The notes: generated by a model from the sequence alone, not told the origin. DNA of 8,362 bases from Acidobacteriota bacterium (GCA_003223065.1 QHXU01000279.1:5724-14085), one strand, 5' to 3'; shown: positions 1 through 6,514, counted from the first letter of the stretch. Numbers and translations are program-made.

Positions 1-1
1 G

Positions 2-487
2 GTCTGGTACGAGTGGAAGTGGAGCGAAGCCGAGCAGCATTTCCGGCGCGCGCTTGAAATCAACCCCAGCTATGCGCCCGCGCATCACGACTACGCGTGG
101 TTGCTCGTGGCGCTGGGCCGGACCGAAGAGGGGCTGACTTCTCTGCAGCGAGCCATTGCTCTGGACCCGCTCTCGGCGCGCATCAATATCGATTCCGGCT
201 GGCTGCTGCTACAGGCGCATCGATTCGAAGAGGCCATCCGGCAGGCGCGCCGCGCTCTGGACCTCGAGCCCGGACTCGCGGAAGCGCAGGCGTGCATCAA
301 GCGCGCGCAGCTCGCGCAGAAGAACGCTCTCGGTAATGCGGACAAGAGTAAAATGCTCGACGAATTAGAGCGCGCTTTCGAAAGCCACTCTCTGATGCTG
401 CCGTTACTTGAGACAGAACCGGCTTATACGTCGCTCCACGGAAATCCGCGTTTTGAAGCATTAGCGCGCAAGATCGGGCTGCGGTAG
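2..487 (+). CDS. TPR-repeat protein, C-terminal part (5' truncated)
   Basis: The open frame enters from the left edge, so only the last 161 residues are visible. It contains tandem 34-residue tetratricopeptide repeats: one ending near residue 21 (AEQHFRRALEINP), one at about 22-55 (AWLLVALGR...AIALDP) and one at about 56-90 (GWLLLQAHRFEEAIRQARRA). A short helical tail follows, ending in NPRFEALARKIGL. TPRs form helical superhelices that bind partner proteins. The tail pattern (PRF..L...GL) is, from family knowledge, common at the C-terminus of large acidobacterial proteins that carry TPRs behind a CadC-like winged-helix DNA-binding domain or a Ser/Thr kinase domain. The N-terminal domain is outside the window, so the actual role cannot be assigned. 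A TTG at 101 could be mistaken for a start, but TPR sequence continues upstream of it without a stop. The gene is followed by a 75-bp gap and a co-directional methyltransferase gene. Confidence 0.85.
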   Translation, partial: VWYEWKWSEAEQHFRRALEINPSYAPAHHDYAWLLVALGRTEEGLTSLQRAIALDPLSARINIDSGWLLLQAHRFEEAIRQARRALDLEPGLAEAQACIKRAQLAQKNALGNADKSKMLDELERAFESHSLMLPLLETEPAYTSLHGNPRFEALARKIGLR

Positions 488-562
488 GTTCCCCGTACAG
501 GTTCCGAAGCATTTTTCTACGATGGCTTGGGGTGAAAGGTACAATGCCGGTTGGAGGAAGAC
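488..562 (+). other. Short intergenic gap before the MetE-like gene
   Basis: These 75 bp separate the TPR gene stop from the MetE-like start. They hold a Shine-Dalgarno site at the 3' end and one -10-like hexamer (TACAAT, 540-545) without a convincing -35 partner. No strong hairpin terminator or riboswitch-like fold is evident by eye, and the gap is too short for a typical SAM or cobalamin riboswitch plus promoter. Confidence 0.5.
553..557 (+). promoter_or_regulatory. Ribosome binding site fixing the MetE-like start
   Basis: GGAGG lies 5 nt upstream of the ATG at 563. This decides against an in-frame TTG at 551, which would overlap the Shine-Dalgarno sequence itself. Confidence 0.75.
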
Positions 563-1756
563 ATGCTCACAGCCACCGCCGACCTGATTCTTCCCAGCAC
601 TGTCACGGGATCGTTTCCGCGCCCGCGCTGGTTCGACGTGAGTATGTGGGGGCGCCCGCTCGATACCTGCATGCTCGACATTCGTTTCCGCGAGAAATTT
701 CAGGACGCAATGGCGGTTGTGATCAGCGACCAGGAGCGCGCCGGGCTCGACATTCTGACTCACGGCGACTTCCACGTCGATGAGGACATGGCGGGCCGCG
801 CGTGGCACCATTACCCGCTGCAGCGCTGGGCCGGCTTCGATGGCGACTACCTGCAACCGGAAGAGACCACGGCGCCGTGGCTCCGCTATCCGCCCGGCAC
901 GCTGCTCAATGAGATTTATACCGGCTGGCGCTGGCCGCACGTGGTAGACAAGATCGAGCACCGGCCGCTTGACTATCCCAAGCTGTGGCGCCTCGCCCAG
1001 GGAAGGACGCGCAAGCCGGTCAAGTTCGGTACGTGCTGCTCCCAGGTGATGGCGCTCTTCCTGGATATCCACACGCCCAAGTACAAGGACAAGCGCCAGG
1101 TGGTCTGGGACATGGCTGAAGCCATGAATAAGGAACTGCTCGATCTGAGGGATGCCGGCTGCCGGTGTATCCAGATCGAGGAACCGACCTTCCACTTCAT
1201 GGCCAACACCTTCGGCAAGAATCACGAGCAGGTGAAGTTCATGATCGACGCGTTCAACCGCGAGGTCCAGGGGTTAGACGATGTGGAACTGTGGATCCAC
1301 ACCTGCTGGGGCAATCCGAACATGCAGCGCGTCATGGACGACACCAGCTACGCCAATTCAATCGAGATCTATCTGGAGAGGTGCCGGGGCGATGTGTGGA
1401 CGCTCGAGATGAAGGACAGGAACCAGAGGGATCTCGAGCTGTTCGAGCCGTTCAAACACGATCTTAAGAAGAAAATCTGCATCGGCGCCGTGAGCCATCG
1501 TGTATTGCAGGCGGACCGGCCGGAAGACGTGGCCGCCGAGATCCGCAAGGCTCTGAAGTACATCCCGCCCGAGCGCCTGGTCGTGTCGAGCGATTGCGGC
1601 TTCGGCCGTCAGGGCTGTAACCGCGAGATCGCCTTCTACAAGGCAAGCGCGATCGCGCAGGGATGCAATATCGTGCGGCGCGAACTCGGGGTACCCACAA
1701 GGTGCGTGCCGGCCGCCGATCCAACGCTGCAGATCGATGTGGTGCCCGGCCGGTGA
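563..1756 (+). CDS. Short MetE/UROD-superfamily zinc methyltransferase (core-MetE-like)
   Basis: This 397-residue protein resembles the catalytic C-terminal half of cobalamin-independent methionine synthase and lacks the N-terminal domain of the roughly 750-residue MetE. Visible family marks are TVTGSFPRP (13-21), IQIEEP (203-208, matching the IQIDEP substrate loop of MetE), and a plausible zinc set: H246 and C248 in WIHTCWGN, E282 in TLEMKD, and C345 in SSDCGFGR. Extra cysteines occur at 158-159 and 200/202. The family moves methyl or alkyl groups to or from thiols bound to zinc. Possible reactions are methylation of homocysteine with an alternative donor (short core-MetE/Mes proteins), or a thiol transfer like epoxyalkane:coenzyme M transferase, which is of similar length. 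The substrate cannot be read from the sequence. It is probably cytosolic, with no signal peptide. The ATG at 563 is chosen for its GGAGG. It is convergent with the purine operon and shows no functional tie to it. Confidence 0.8.
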   Translation: MLTATADLILPSTVTGSFPRPRWFDVSMWGRPLDTCMLDIRFREKFQDAMAVVISDQERAGLDILTHGDFHVDEDMAGRAWHHYPLQRWAGFDGDYLQPEETTAPWLRYPPGTLLNEIYTGWRWPHVVDKIEHRPLDYPKLWRLAQGRTRKPVKFGTCCSQVMALFLDIHTPKYKDKRQVVWDMAEAMNKELLDLRDAGCRCIQIEEPTFHFMANTFGKNHEQVKFMIDAFNREVQGLDDVELWIHTCWGNPNMQRVMDDTSYANSIEIYLERCRGDVWTLEMKDRNQRDLELFEPFKHDLKKKICIGAVSHRVLQADRPEDVAAEIRKALKYIPPERLVVSSDCGFGRQGCNREIAFYKASAIAQGCNIVRRELGVPTRCVPAADPTLQIDVVPGR

Positions 1757-1769
1757 AGATTTTCGCGTT
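1757..1769. other. Convergent junction between MetE-like gene and purine operon
   Basis: Only 13 bp separate the two stop codons (TGA 1754-1756 on +, TAG 1772-1770 on -). No hairpin with a T-tract fits in the gap, and none is evident by eye in the flanking coding ends. Termination signals for both units are therefore either Rho-dependent or inside the opposing gene. Confidence 0.6.
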
Positions 1770-1994
1770 CTAGTTGCCGATTCGGACCAGCTTCACCGTG
1801 GCAGCCCTGCCGCTGATAATTGTTACCGAACTGCGAGGAACTCCGAAATGACCGGCCAGAAACGCAACCAGCTCGTCGTTCGCCTTTCCCTTGTCGGGCG
1901 GCGCGGCGATCTTCACCTTTAGCGTGCCATCAGCAAGCTCGCCCACGATCTCGTTTTTTGCGCTGCGCGGGATGACCTTTACGCGCAGGGTCAT
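1770..1994 (-). CDS. yggU: DUF167/YggU-family small protein
   Basis: This 74-residue protein is a full-length match by eye to the DUF167 (UPF0235, YggU) family. It has the N-terminal strand LRVKVIPRSAKNEI, the core motif VKIAAPPDKGKAN (27-39) and the late motif SGRAATVK (61-68). The family is widespread and has a known small alpha/beta fold, but no established biochemical role. The start codon overlaps the uricase stop in an ATGA (1991-1994), so it is the last gene of the purine operon and probably translationally coupled. Its membership may be incidental, because this family is often carried at operon ends. The stop codon lies 13 bp from the stop of the convergent MetE-like gene. I infer no purine-specific function. 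Confidence 0.9.
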   Translation of the reverse strand: MTLRVKVIPRSAKNEIVGELADGTLKVKIAAPPDKGKANDELVAFLAGHFGVPRSSVTIISGRAATVKLVRIGN

Positions 1995-2785
1995 CGTGAA
2001 ATCACGGCTTCGATCAGGCCGTGCGGCTCATCGGTAGGGCAAAAAACGTCGTTCGAGATTACGGGCAGGTAGTGCTTGTTGGGCATGGTGAGGCGGATTT
2101 CGGCGACGTGCTCGCATTGCGCGAGCACTGTTTCCCCCATCGCGTAAAGCGTGTGCTGGATGGACTTGCTCTCGTGCTCGGCGAACGTATCGGTCATCAG
2201 CTTGATCACACCGTACCAGGAGGTTGTCCAGGAAATATCTTCCCCGGTATAGCGCCAGACGGCATCGAGAGAAGTCGCCAGAATCCGGTCCCGCGTTTCC
2301 CTGAGCGTTGTGTACTCATCCTTGAGGAAACCCTCGAACGCTGAGCCGGCGGTCTTGAGCAGCAGGAATCCCTCGACACCCGCCTCAATGGCCGTCTCGT
2401 CGCGCATCCTCGAAATGCGCGCGATGCGGCGGTGCGCGTTCCCGCCGGTGAACGAAAAGCGGCCGTGGCGCTGCCAAACGTGCTCGGCCAGCTCGATTCG
2501 CGCGCGTGTCACCTGTGGTTGAGTGTCGAGGAAATGCCTTCCCAGAAGCAGCCCGAAGGATTCCGGGTGCGTCACTGCCGGGTCCTGGGCCAGCGCGTAG
2601 ACCGTGTTCTTCATCGTGTCCGTGGGCAGAACGCGGCTGTTGTCGCCCTCGGTGTAGCTTGACTCGAAGTCGCCTTCGAGTTGGATGGCGATGGTCATCT
2701 CATGAAAATCGTGACGGTCCTTCTGCCGCACCAAGCGCGCCACGCGCACGCGAGACTTTCCGTAGTGATTCTGGACGATCCTCAT
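1991..2785 (-). CDS. pucL: Urate oxidase (uricase, cofactor-free)
   Basis: It oxidises urate with O2 to 5-hydroxyisourate and H2O2 without metal or cofactor. The 264-residue protein has the two-domain T-fold uricase pattern. Residues matching the Aspergillus flavus active site are visible: K10 in YGKSRVRV, T55-D56 in LPTDTMKNT, F150 and R167 in the AFEGFLKDEYTTL...DRIL block (same 17-residue spacing), Q210 in SIQHTLYAMGE, and N236/H238 in MPNKHY (same 26-residue Q-to-N spacing). The C-terminus HGLIEAVISR shows no obvious peroxisomal-type tag, as expected in a bacterium. The ATG at 2785 is preferred because AGGGAG sits 9 nt upstream. An in-frame TTG at 2794 touches that Shine-Dalgarno and is unlikely. 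The upstream HIU hydrolase stop is 5 nt away, and the downstream yggU start overlaps its stop. The product is passed to the neighbouring HIU hydrolase. Unlike Bacillus PucL, it carries no OHCU decarboxylase domain. Confidence 0.96.
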   Translation of the reverse strand: MRIVQNHYGKSRVRVARLVRQKDRHDFHEMTIAIQLEGDFESSYTEGDNSRVLPTDTMKNTVYALAQDPAVTHPESFGLLLGRHFLDTQPQVTRARIELAEHVWQRHGRFSFTGGNAHRRIARISRMRDETAIEAGVEGFLLLKTAGSAFEGFLKDEYTTLRETRDRILATSLDAVWRYTGEDISWTTSWYGVIKLMTDTFAEHESKSIQHTLYAMGETVLAQCEHVAEIRLTMPNKHYLPVISNDVFCPTDEPHGLIEAVISR

Positions 2786-2790
2786 TTCGT

Positions 2791-3108
2791 TCAACTCCCT
2801 CGATACGTGGTGTAGCTGAAAGGGCTCAGCAACACCGGAATGTGGTAGTGCTCGTTGGGATCGCGAACTTCAATCGTGATCGAAATGGAAGGGAAGAATG
2901 CGTCGGGGATATACGCGGCTACGTCGAACATCAGCCGGTAGACGCCCGCCGCGGCGGGCTCACCGAATTCGACGATCCGGCCGTCGTTATTCGTGATGCC
3001 CCGGCCGACCTCACGCCACCCCTGACCACTGATAAAGAAGTCGAGTTCCACTGGGACGCGCGCCGCGGGAACTCCCCGCGCGGTGTCGAGAACATGTGTC
3101 GTGATCAT
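2791..3108 (-). CDS. uraH: 5-hydroxyisourate hydrolase (transthyretin-like)
   Basis: It hydrolyses 5-hydroxyisourate to OHCU, the second step of urate breakdown. The 105-residue protein is the usual bacterial length. It begins MITTHVLDTARG and ends with the family signature tetrapeptide YRGS (102-105). The conserved catalytic residues are present: H5 in TTHVLD, R44 in NDGRI, and H89 in HYHIPVLLSPFSYTTYRGS. The protein should form a transthyretin-like homotetramer. No signal peptide is seen, so it is cytosolic. An open frame extends upstream to 3252, but that extension overlaps the preceding fusion gene and lacks family similarity. The ATG at 3108 forms an ATGA overlap (3105-3108) with that gene's stop and begins exactly at the conserved N-terminus. 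It lies between the OHCU decarboxylase fusion and uricase, that is, among the enzymes that make and consume its substrate and product. Confidence 0.97.
   Translation of the reverse strand: MITTHVLDTARGVPAARVPVELDFFISGQGWREVGRGITNNDGRIVEFGEPAAAGVYRLMFDVAAYIPDAFFPSISITIEVRDPNEHYHIPVLLSPFSYTTYRGS
2795..2800 (-). promoter_or_regulatory. Ribosome binding site of uricase
   Basis: AGGGAG on the minus strand lies inside the end of the HIU hydrolase gene, 9 nt before the ATG at 2785. It supports that ATG over the TTG at 2794, which directly abuts the site. Confidence 0.6.
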
Positions 3109-4505
3109 CGTGAGGATCCAGTTTTCTGCAGCCGGAGCTGCGTGATCCGAAGCTGCTCTTCCGCGGCGATGCCGAGCTCCTCTTGTGGATCGTTCGCAAG
3201 CCGGGAACGGAGCAGAGCCAGCATCTGATCCGCCGACTTTCCTGTGGCGCAAACGATGTAGATGTATCCGAACTTCGCTTCGGAATCACGATTGAGCCGG
3301 GCCAATTCGCCGAGCACCGCCGAGGACGCCGAGTTTGTGCCGGATTGCTCGGATGCGGCCAGCTCGTCGGATGTGCGCTCTCCGATACGCGAGTGTGCGG
3401 CGAATGCTTCGAGCCAGTCCTCGCGCGCCAAGCCCCGCCAGATCCGCACCCCGGCTTCGAAGATTGCTTCCATGGACGCGAAAGGACGAGCCGCGGTCAT
3501 CGCGTTCGCCCACGATCGGCTGCCGCAGCAGCCGAGAAAGCGGTTTCGCGCCTCGGCGGGCGTCAGCGAGTTCCACAATCGGACCGCGTGCGCGGCGCGA
3601 CCTAGTTCGGTCGGTATTCCGAAAATCCGCAGCCGGCTGACGCCACCGTCCGGATAAATGCAGAACCGCACGCGAGAAGCGGATGCAGGCTTGAGTTCGC
3701 TCTCAAAAACGTGGCCGGTGTGAGCCTGAAGCCTGGTGCGAGGGAGGATCTCCTGGCCCGCTTCGGTCTCAAGAGAGCAACTCTCCGGAAAATTTCCCTT
3801 GAAGTGAAATGTATCGACTTCAACGCGCCGGATCTCCCCGTGCGCGGCCAGTTCGAGGATCGCCCAGTCGTGGCCCGGCCCGCGCCTCCGCCGGGTCTCC
3901 CATCCGTCATGCATTCCAGTCGAACGCCCGGGGCAGATCAGATTATGGCGCGACCCGAAAAACATGTCGCTGGCTTCGATGACGCGGCCGCCGTTCTCCA
4001 TCGCGGCAAGATTGATGAAATCATCGAGCCGCTCCGGGATCAGTTCTCCATGAACACGCAAACGTGCCACGCCGCCATCCGGATAAATGTGGAAGCGCAG
4101 GTGTGTATAGCGGAACGGATCGTGGATCGCGAAACAATTCTGTGCAGCGCCGCGCAAGCCGGAGGGAGCCAGCAGTTCCGTCCACTCCTGCTGGTCCGCA
4201 CTCGCCTCGAGCGAACATTTTTCAGGAAAATTGCCGGTGAAGTGCGCGGTGTCCACGACGATGCCGCGCACAATGCCGGGCGCGCCGAGCCGGATCTGGC
4301 ACCAGTCGTGGTCCGGCGCGCGATGGCGGCGCGTTTCCCATCCATCCATCCACTTGCCCGCGTCGGTGTACTTGTCAGGAATAAAGACCGGCGCCGCGGC
4401 TTTGAGGAGATTCTCCTTGGGCCCGAAGAATTCGTCCGTCGCCCAGAGCACTTCGCCGCCGAGCCGCTCCGAGGCAAGATCCACCAATTCTGTGAAATCG
4501 GTCAT
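3105..4505 (-). CDS. alc-uraD: Bifunctional allantoicase / OHCU decarboxylase fusion
   Basis: One uninterrupted 466-residue frame joins two enzymes. Residues 1 to about 300 are an allantoicase (allantoate -> ureidoglycolate + urea) made of the family's two internal repeats. DGWETRRHRAPDHDW (54-68) recurs as DGWETRRRRGPGHDW (200-214), GNFPEKCSLE (91-100) as GNFPESCSLE (237-246), and IYPDGG (140-145) recurs at 283-288. Residues from about 308 to 466 are an OHCU decarboxylase (OHCU -> S-allantoin + CO2), with the LWNSLTPAEA start, catalytic H371 in AHSRIGE (usually HPRIG), S385-E386-Q387 in ASEQSG, and the KFGYIYIVCATGKSA and LGIAAEEQLRIT blocks. The linker is only about 10 residues. The two steps are not consecutive: allantoinase, encoded just upstream with an ATGA overlap (4502-4505), acts between them. 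Both domains look complete, although the allantoicase half is somewhat shorter than the usual stand-alone enzyme. OHCU decarboxylase is otherwise known fused to HIU hydrolase or to uricase. Confidence 0.95.
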   Translation of the reverse strand: MTDFTELVDLASERLGGEVLWATDEFFGPKENLLKAAAPVFIPDKYTDAGKWMDGWETRRHRAPDHDWCQIRLGAPGIVRGIVVDTAHFTGNFPEKCSLEASADQQEWTELLAPSGLRGAAQNCFAIHDPFRYTHLRFHIYPDGGVARLRVHGELIPERLDDFINLAAMENGGRVIEASDMFFGSRHNLICPGRSTGMHDGWETRRRRGPGHDWAILELAAHGEIRRVEVDTFHFKGNFPESCSLETEAGQEILPRTRLQAHTGHVFESELKPASASRVRFCIYPDGGVSRLRIFGIPTELGRAAHAVRLWNSLTPAEARNRFLGCCGSRSWANAMTAARPFASMEAIFEAGVRIWRGLAREDWLEAFAAHSRIGERTSDELAASEQSGTNSASSAVLGELARLNRDSEAKFGYIYIVCATGKSADQMLALLRSRLANDPQEELGIAAEEQLRITQLRLQKTGSSR

Positions 4506-5758
4506 CGTTTGAGCACGCGGCCCCTGGAACGCCGAAAGTCTGCGCCGCTAGAATCACCATCATCGTAGATTTTTTCGCCTCGCAGGTAGGTAGCGCACAC
4601 CCGGCCGCGAAGCTTACGCCCCAGGTACGGCGTGTGCTTGTGCCGCTGGTGCAGACTCTCCGGACCCACGGTCCACCGCGCTTCGGGGTCGAAGAGAACG
4701 AGATCTGCGTCGTAACCGGGGGCGATACGGCCCTTTCGTTCCAGCCCGGCGAGGCTGGCCGGCGCCTCGGCCATCCATCGTGCCAAGTCTACGGGCGAAT
4801 CGTATAGCGTTGCCATCACCGGAAGACCCAGTTCGAGCGACGCGATCCCGCCCCACGCGCTCCGGAAGTCTCCACACTTCATTTCGGGCGGCGACGGCGA
4901 ATGATCCGAGACCACCATCCCGATGCGCGAAACCAGGCCGCGCAAACCTCCGCGAATCGGCGGGGCGCACTTGAATTCGGTGGCGCCGTCAGGAATATCA
5001 TCAGGCGCGAACGCAAGGTAATGCGGGCACGTCTCAACCGAGATCGGACTTCCTTCGACGAGCGAAAGCGATTCCGCCGCCGAGAGATGAACGATATGAA
5101 CGCGCGCGCCGGTTTCGCGAGCCAGGCGAACCATCAGCGCAATCGCCGCACATTCGGCTTTCGGGGGCCGCGAGGCCAGCCAGTCCGCATAGGTCGCGCC
5201 CGCAGGACTAGTCAGAAGTGCCGGCAACTCGGCATGCACAAGAAGCGGCGCGCCAAGCCGGGCGAGTACCGGCATTGCTTCGCGCAAGTCGGCCTCCGCG
5301 ACGTGCTCGAATTCGTCCACACCCGATGGCGCGAGGAAACATTTGAAGCCGAAGACGCCTTCGCGCCACAACCCCTCGAGATCCTTTGTGTTCCCCGGGA
5401 CCACGCCACCCCAGAATCCGGTATCGACGGAAAGCTTTCCCTCGGCCGCTTCCAGCTTCCGCCGGTAGGCGGCAACGGTGGTCGTGGCAGGGATACTGTT
5501 GAGCGGCATCTCGATCAGGGTGGTCACGCCTCCGGCTGCCGCCGCGCGCGTCGCGGTCTCGAACCCTTCCCAATGGGTACGTCCAGGCTCGTTGATGTGG
5601 ACGTGAGTGTCCACGAGGCCCGGAAGAATCACCTCGTCGATCACTGGCGCGCCGGCTTCTTCGAACGGCCGGACCGCTGTGATTACGCCATTCTCGATGT
5701 GGATGGCGGCGGCGGTCAGAGCGCCGCCTGTTACGACGCGCCGGCCACGAAGAATCAT
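4502..5758 (-). CDS. allB: Allantoinase (amidohydrolase family)
   Basis: It hydrolyses allantoin to allantoate at a binuclear metal centre. The 418-residue protein shows the cyclic amidohydrolase order: DTHVHINEPGR with H52/H54, carboxylated K139 in FGFKCFLAPSGV, H175 in LLVHAE, H224 in HIVHLSAAES, the VETCPHY block (241-247), CAPPIR (264-269), and D285 in VVSDHSPSPPEMK. It is followed by AWGGIASLELGLPV and the C-terminal KGRIAPGYDADLVL strand motif. EPGR and SDHSP..PE favour allantoinase over dihydroorotase or hydantoinase. It is shorter than the roughly 450-residue Escherichia coli AllB. The missing residues fall in at least three loops: after HLS, after CAPPIR (about 7 residues, with a G instead of the usual D before MVVSDHS), and after AWGGIA. 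All metal ligands remain. ATG 5758 overlaps the FAD-subunit stop (ATGA), and its own stop overlaps the alc-uraD start. Confidence 0.93.
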   Translation of the reverse strand: MILRGRRVVTGGALTAAAIHIENGVITAVRPFEEAGAPVIDEVILPGLVDTHVHINEPGRTHWEGFETATRAAAAGGVTTLIEMPLNSIPATTTVAAYRRKLEAAEGKLSVDTGFWGGVVPGNTKDLEGLWREGVFGFKCFLAPSGVDEFEHVAEADLREAMPVLARLGAPLLVHAELPALLTSPAGATYADWLASRPPKAECAAIALMVRLARETGARVHIVHLSAAESLSLVEGSPISVETCPHYLAFAPDDIPDGATEFKCAPPIRGGLRGLVSRIGMVVSDHSPSPPEMKCGDFRSAWGGIASLELGLPVMATLYDSPVDLARWMAEAPASLAGLERKGRIAPGYDADLVLFDPEARWTVGPESLHQRHKHTPYLGRKLRGRVCATYLRGEKIYDDGDSSGADFRRSRGRVLKR

Positions 5759-6514
5759 GATTGTCCCAGAAATTCTTCCAGCAGGTTTTGCGCGACCTTC
5801 AACCGGTAGCGCGCCGTGGAGCGGATGTCATCTATGGGCGAGATCTCGCGGGCGAGGTCGCCGTTGAGCAACAGAGGCACCGGGGCGACGCTGCCCAGCG
5901 CGATCCTCACACCGCCGCTTGATTTGACACCGGCAAAACAGACCTTCGAGATCGCCTGGGCGCGGCGCGTGCCCACCTTGCGATAGTAATGGCGCCAACC
6001 TGCAAAGCGCCTCGGCAGGCGGATTCGCGCCAGAAGTTCGTCTCCGGCAAGGTCCATTGTGGAATTGCGTGTATGGGATCCAGCGCGCACCACGGACTGA
6101 AACCAGCTCGATTTCGGCGTCATAGGCGAGCAGCGCCGGCGGCGTATCCGCGGCGGGGGACGCATTCACGATGTTGCCGCCGAGCGTGCCACGGTTCTGC
6201 GTGGCGATACCCCCGGTAAGCTCCGCCGCTTCGCCAAGCATCGGAAACTCCGCGGCGAGGATCGCACTGCGCCGGACATCGGTGTACGTGGTGAGAGCGC
6301 CCAGCGTCACGTGATGCGCCCCGACGCCGATGCCGCGCAGTTCGACGAGATTCCGGATGCTCACCCAGCGGCGATGTGCCAGCTTGCCGGCCTCGAAGGA
6401 CACCATCACGTCGGTGCCGCCTGCGATCGCCTTCCAACCATCCGCAACCAGTTCCAGCGCGTGCGCCAGATCGCGCGGCGCAATGAGCTCGTAAGCGGGA
6501 ACGTAGGCCCTCAT
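5755..6514 (-). pseudogene. xdhB: Xanthine dehydrogenase FAD subunit, frameshifted
   Basis: This is the flavin subunit that takes electrons from the 2Fe-2S centres during xanthine oxidation. It is encoded in two frames. From ATG 6514 (ATGA overlap with the 2Fe-2S gene) the first frame gives 153 good residues, with FAD-binding motifs AIAGGTDVM (29-37) and TGGIATQNRGTLGGN (100-114), up to YTQFHN at 6056. This frame then degrades and stops at 5828. The expected continuation, MDLAGDELLARIRLPRR...KVGTRRAQAISKVCFAG, is in another frame from 6057 to the stop at 5755 (100 residues). Family members usually read something like FH-x-GYK-x-MDLAPDEL here, so about four residues are also missing. A frameshifting short deletion fits better than a single-base error. 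The remainder is well conserved, so the lesion is recent or an assembly error. ATG 6057 has no visible Shine-Dalgarno to restart translation. If the lesion is real, the three-subunit enzyme would lose its flavin subunit. Confidence 0.85.

Noticed and set aside
540..545. -10-like TACAAT before the MetE-like gene
   Set aside because: There is no credible -35 hexamer 16-18 nt upstream, and a start here would leave almost no leader before the Shine-Dalgarno. A single hexamer match is weak evidence.
461..1225. - strand open frame (254 codons) opposite the MetE-like gene
   Set aside because: It covers parts of two real + strand genes and the gap between them. The true coding strand shows zinc-site motifs.
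3109..3252. N-terminal extension of HIU hydrolase from an upstream start
   Set aside because: It adds 48 residues without family similarity that lie within the OHCU decarboxylase coding region. The ATG at 3108 matches the conserved N-terminus and forms an ATGA overlap.
3711..4568. + strand open frame (285 codons) opposite the allantoicase domain
   Set aside because: It is antisense to the conserved two-repeat allantoicase and has no family features.
4901..5809. + strand open frame (302 codons) opposite allantoinase
   Set aside because: It overlaps a gene with all catalytic residues conserved. The composition is Arg-rich with no domain, so it is a shadow.
5755..6057. Second half of the FAD subunit as an independent gene starting at ATG 6057
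   Set aside because: No Shine-Dalgarno precedes the ATG, and the sequence is the direct continuation of the upstream frame's domain, so a frameshift explains it better.
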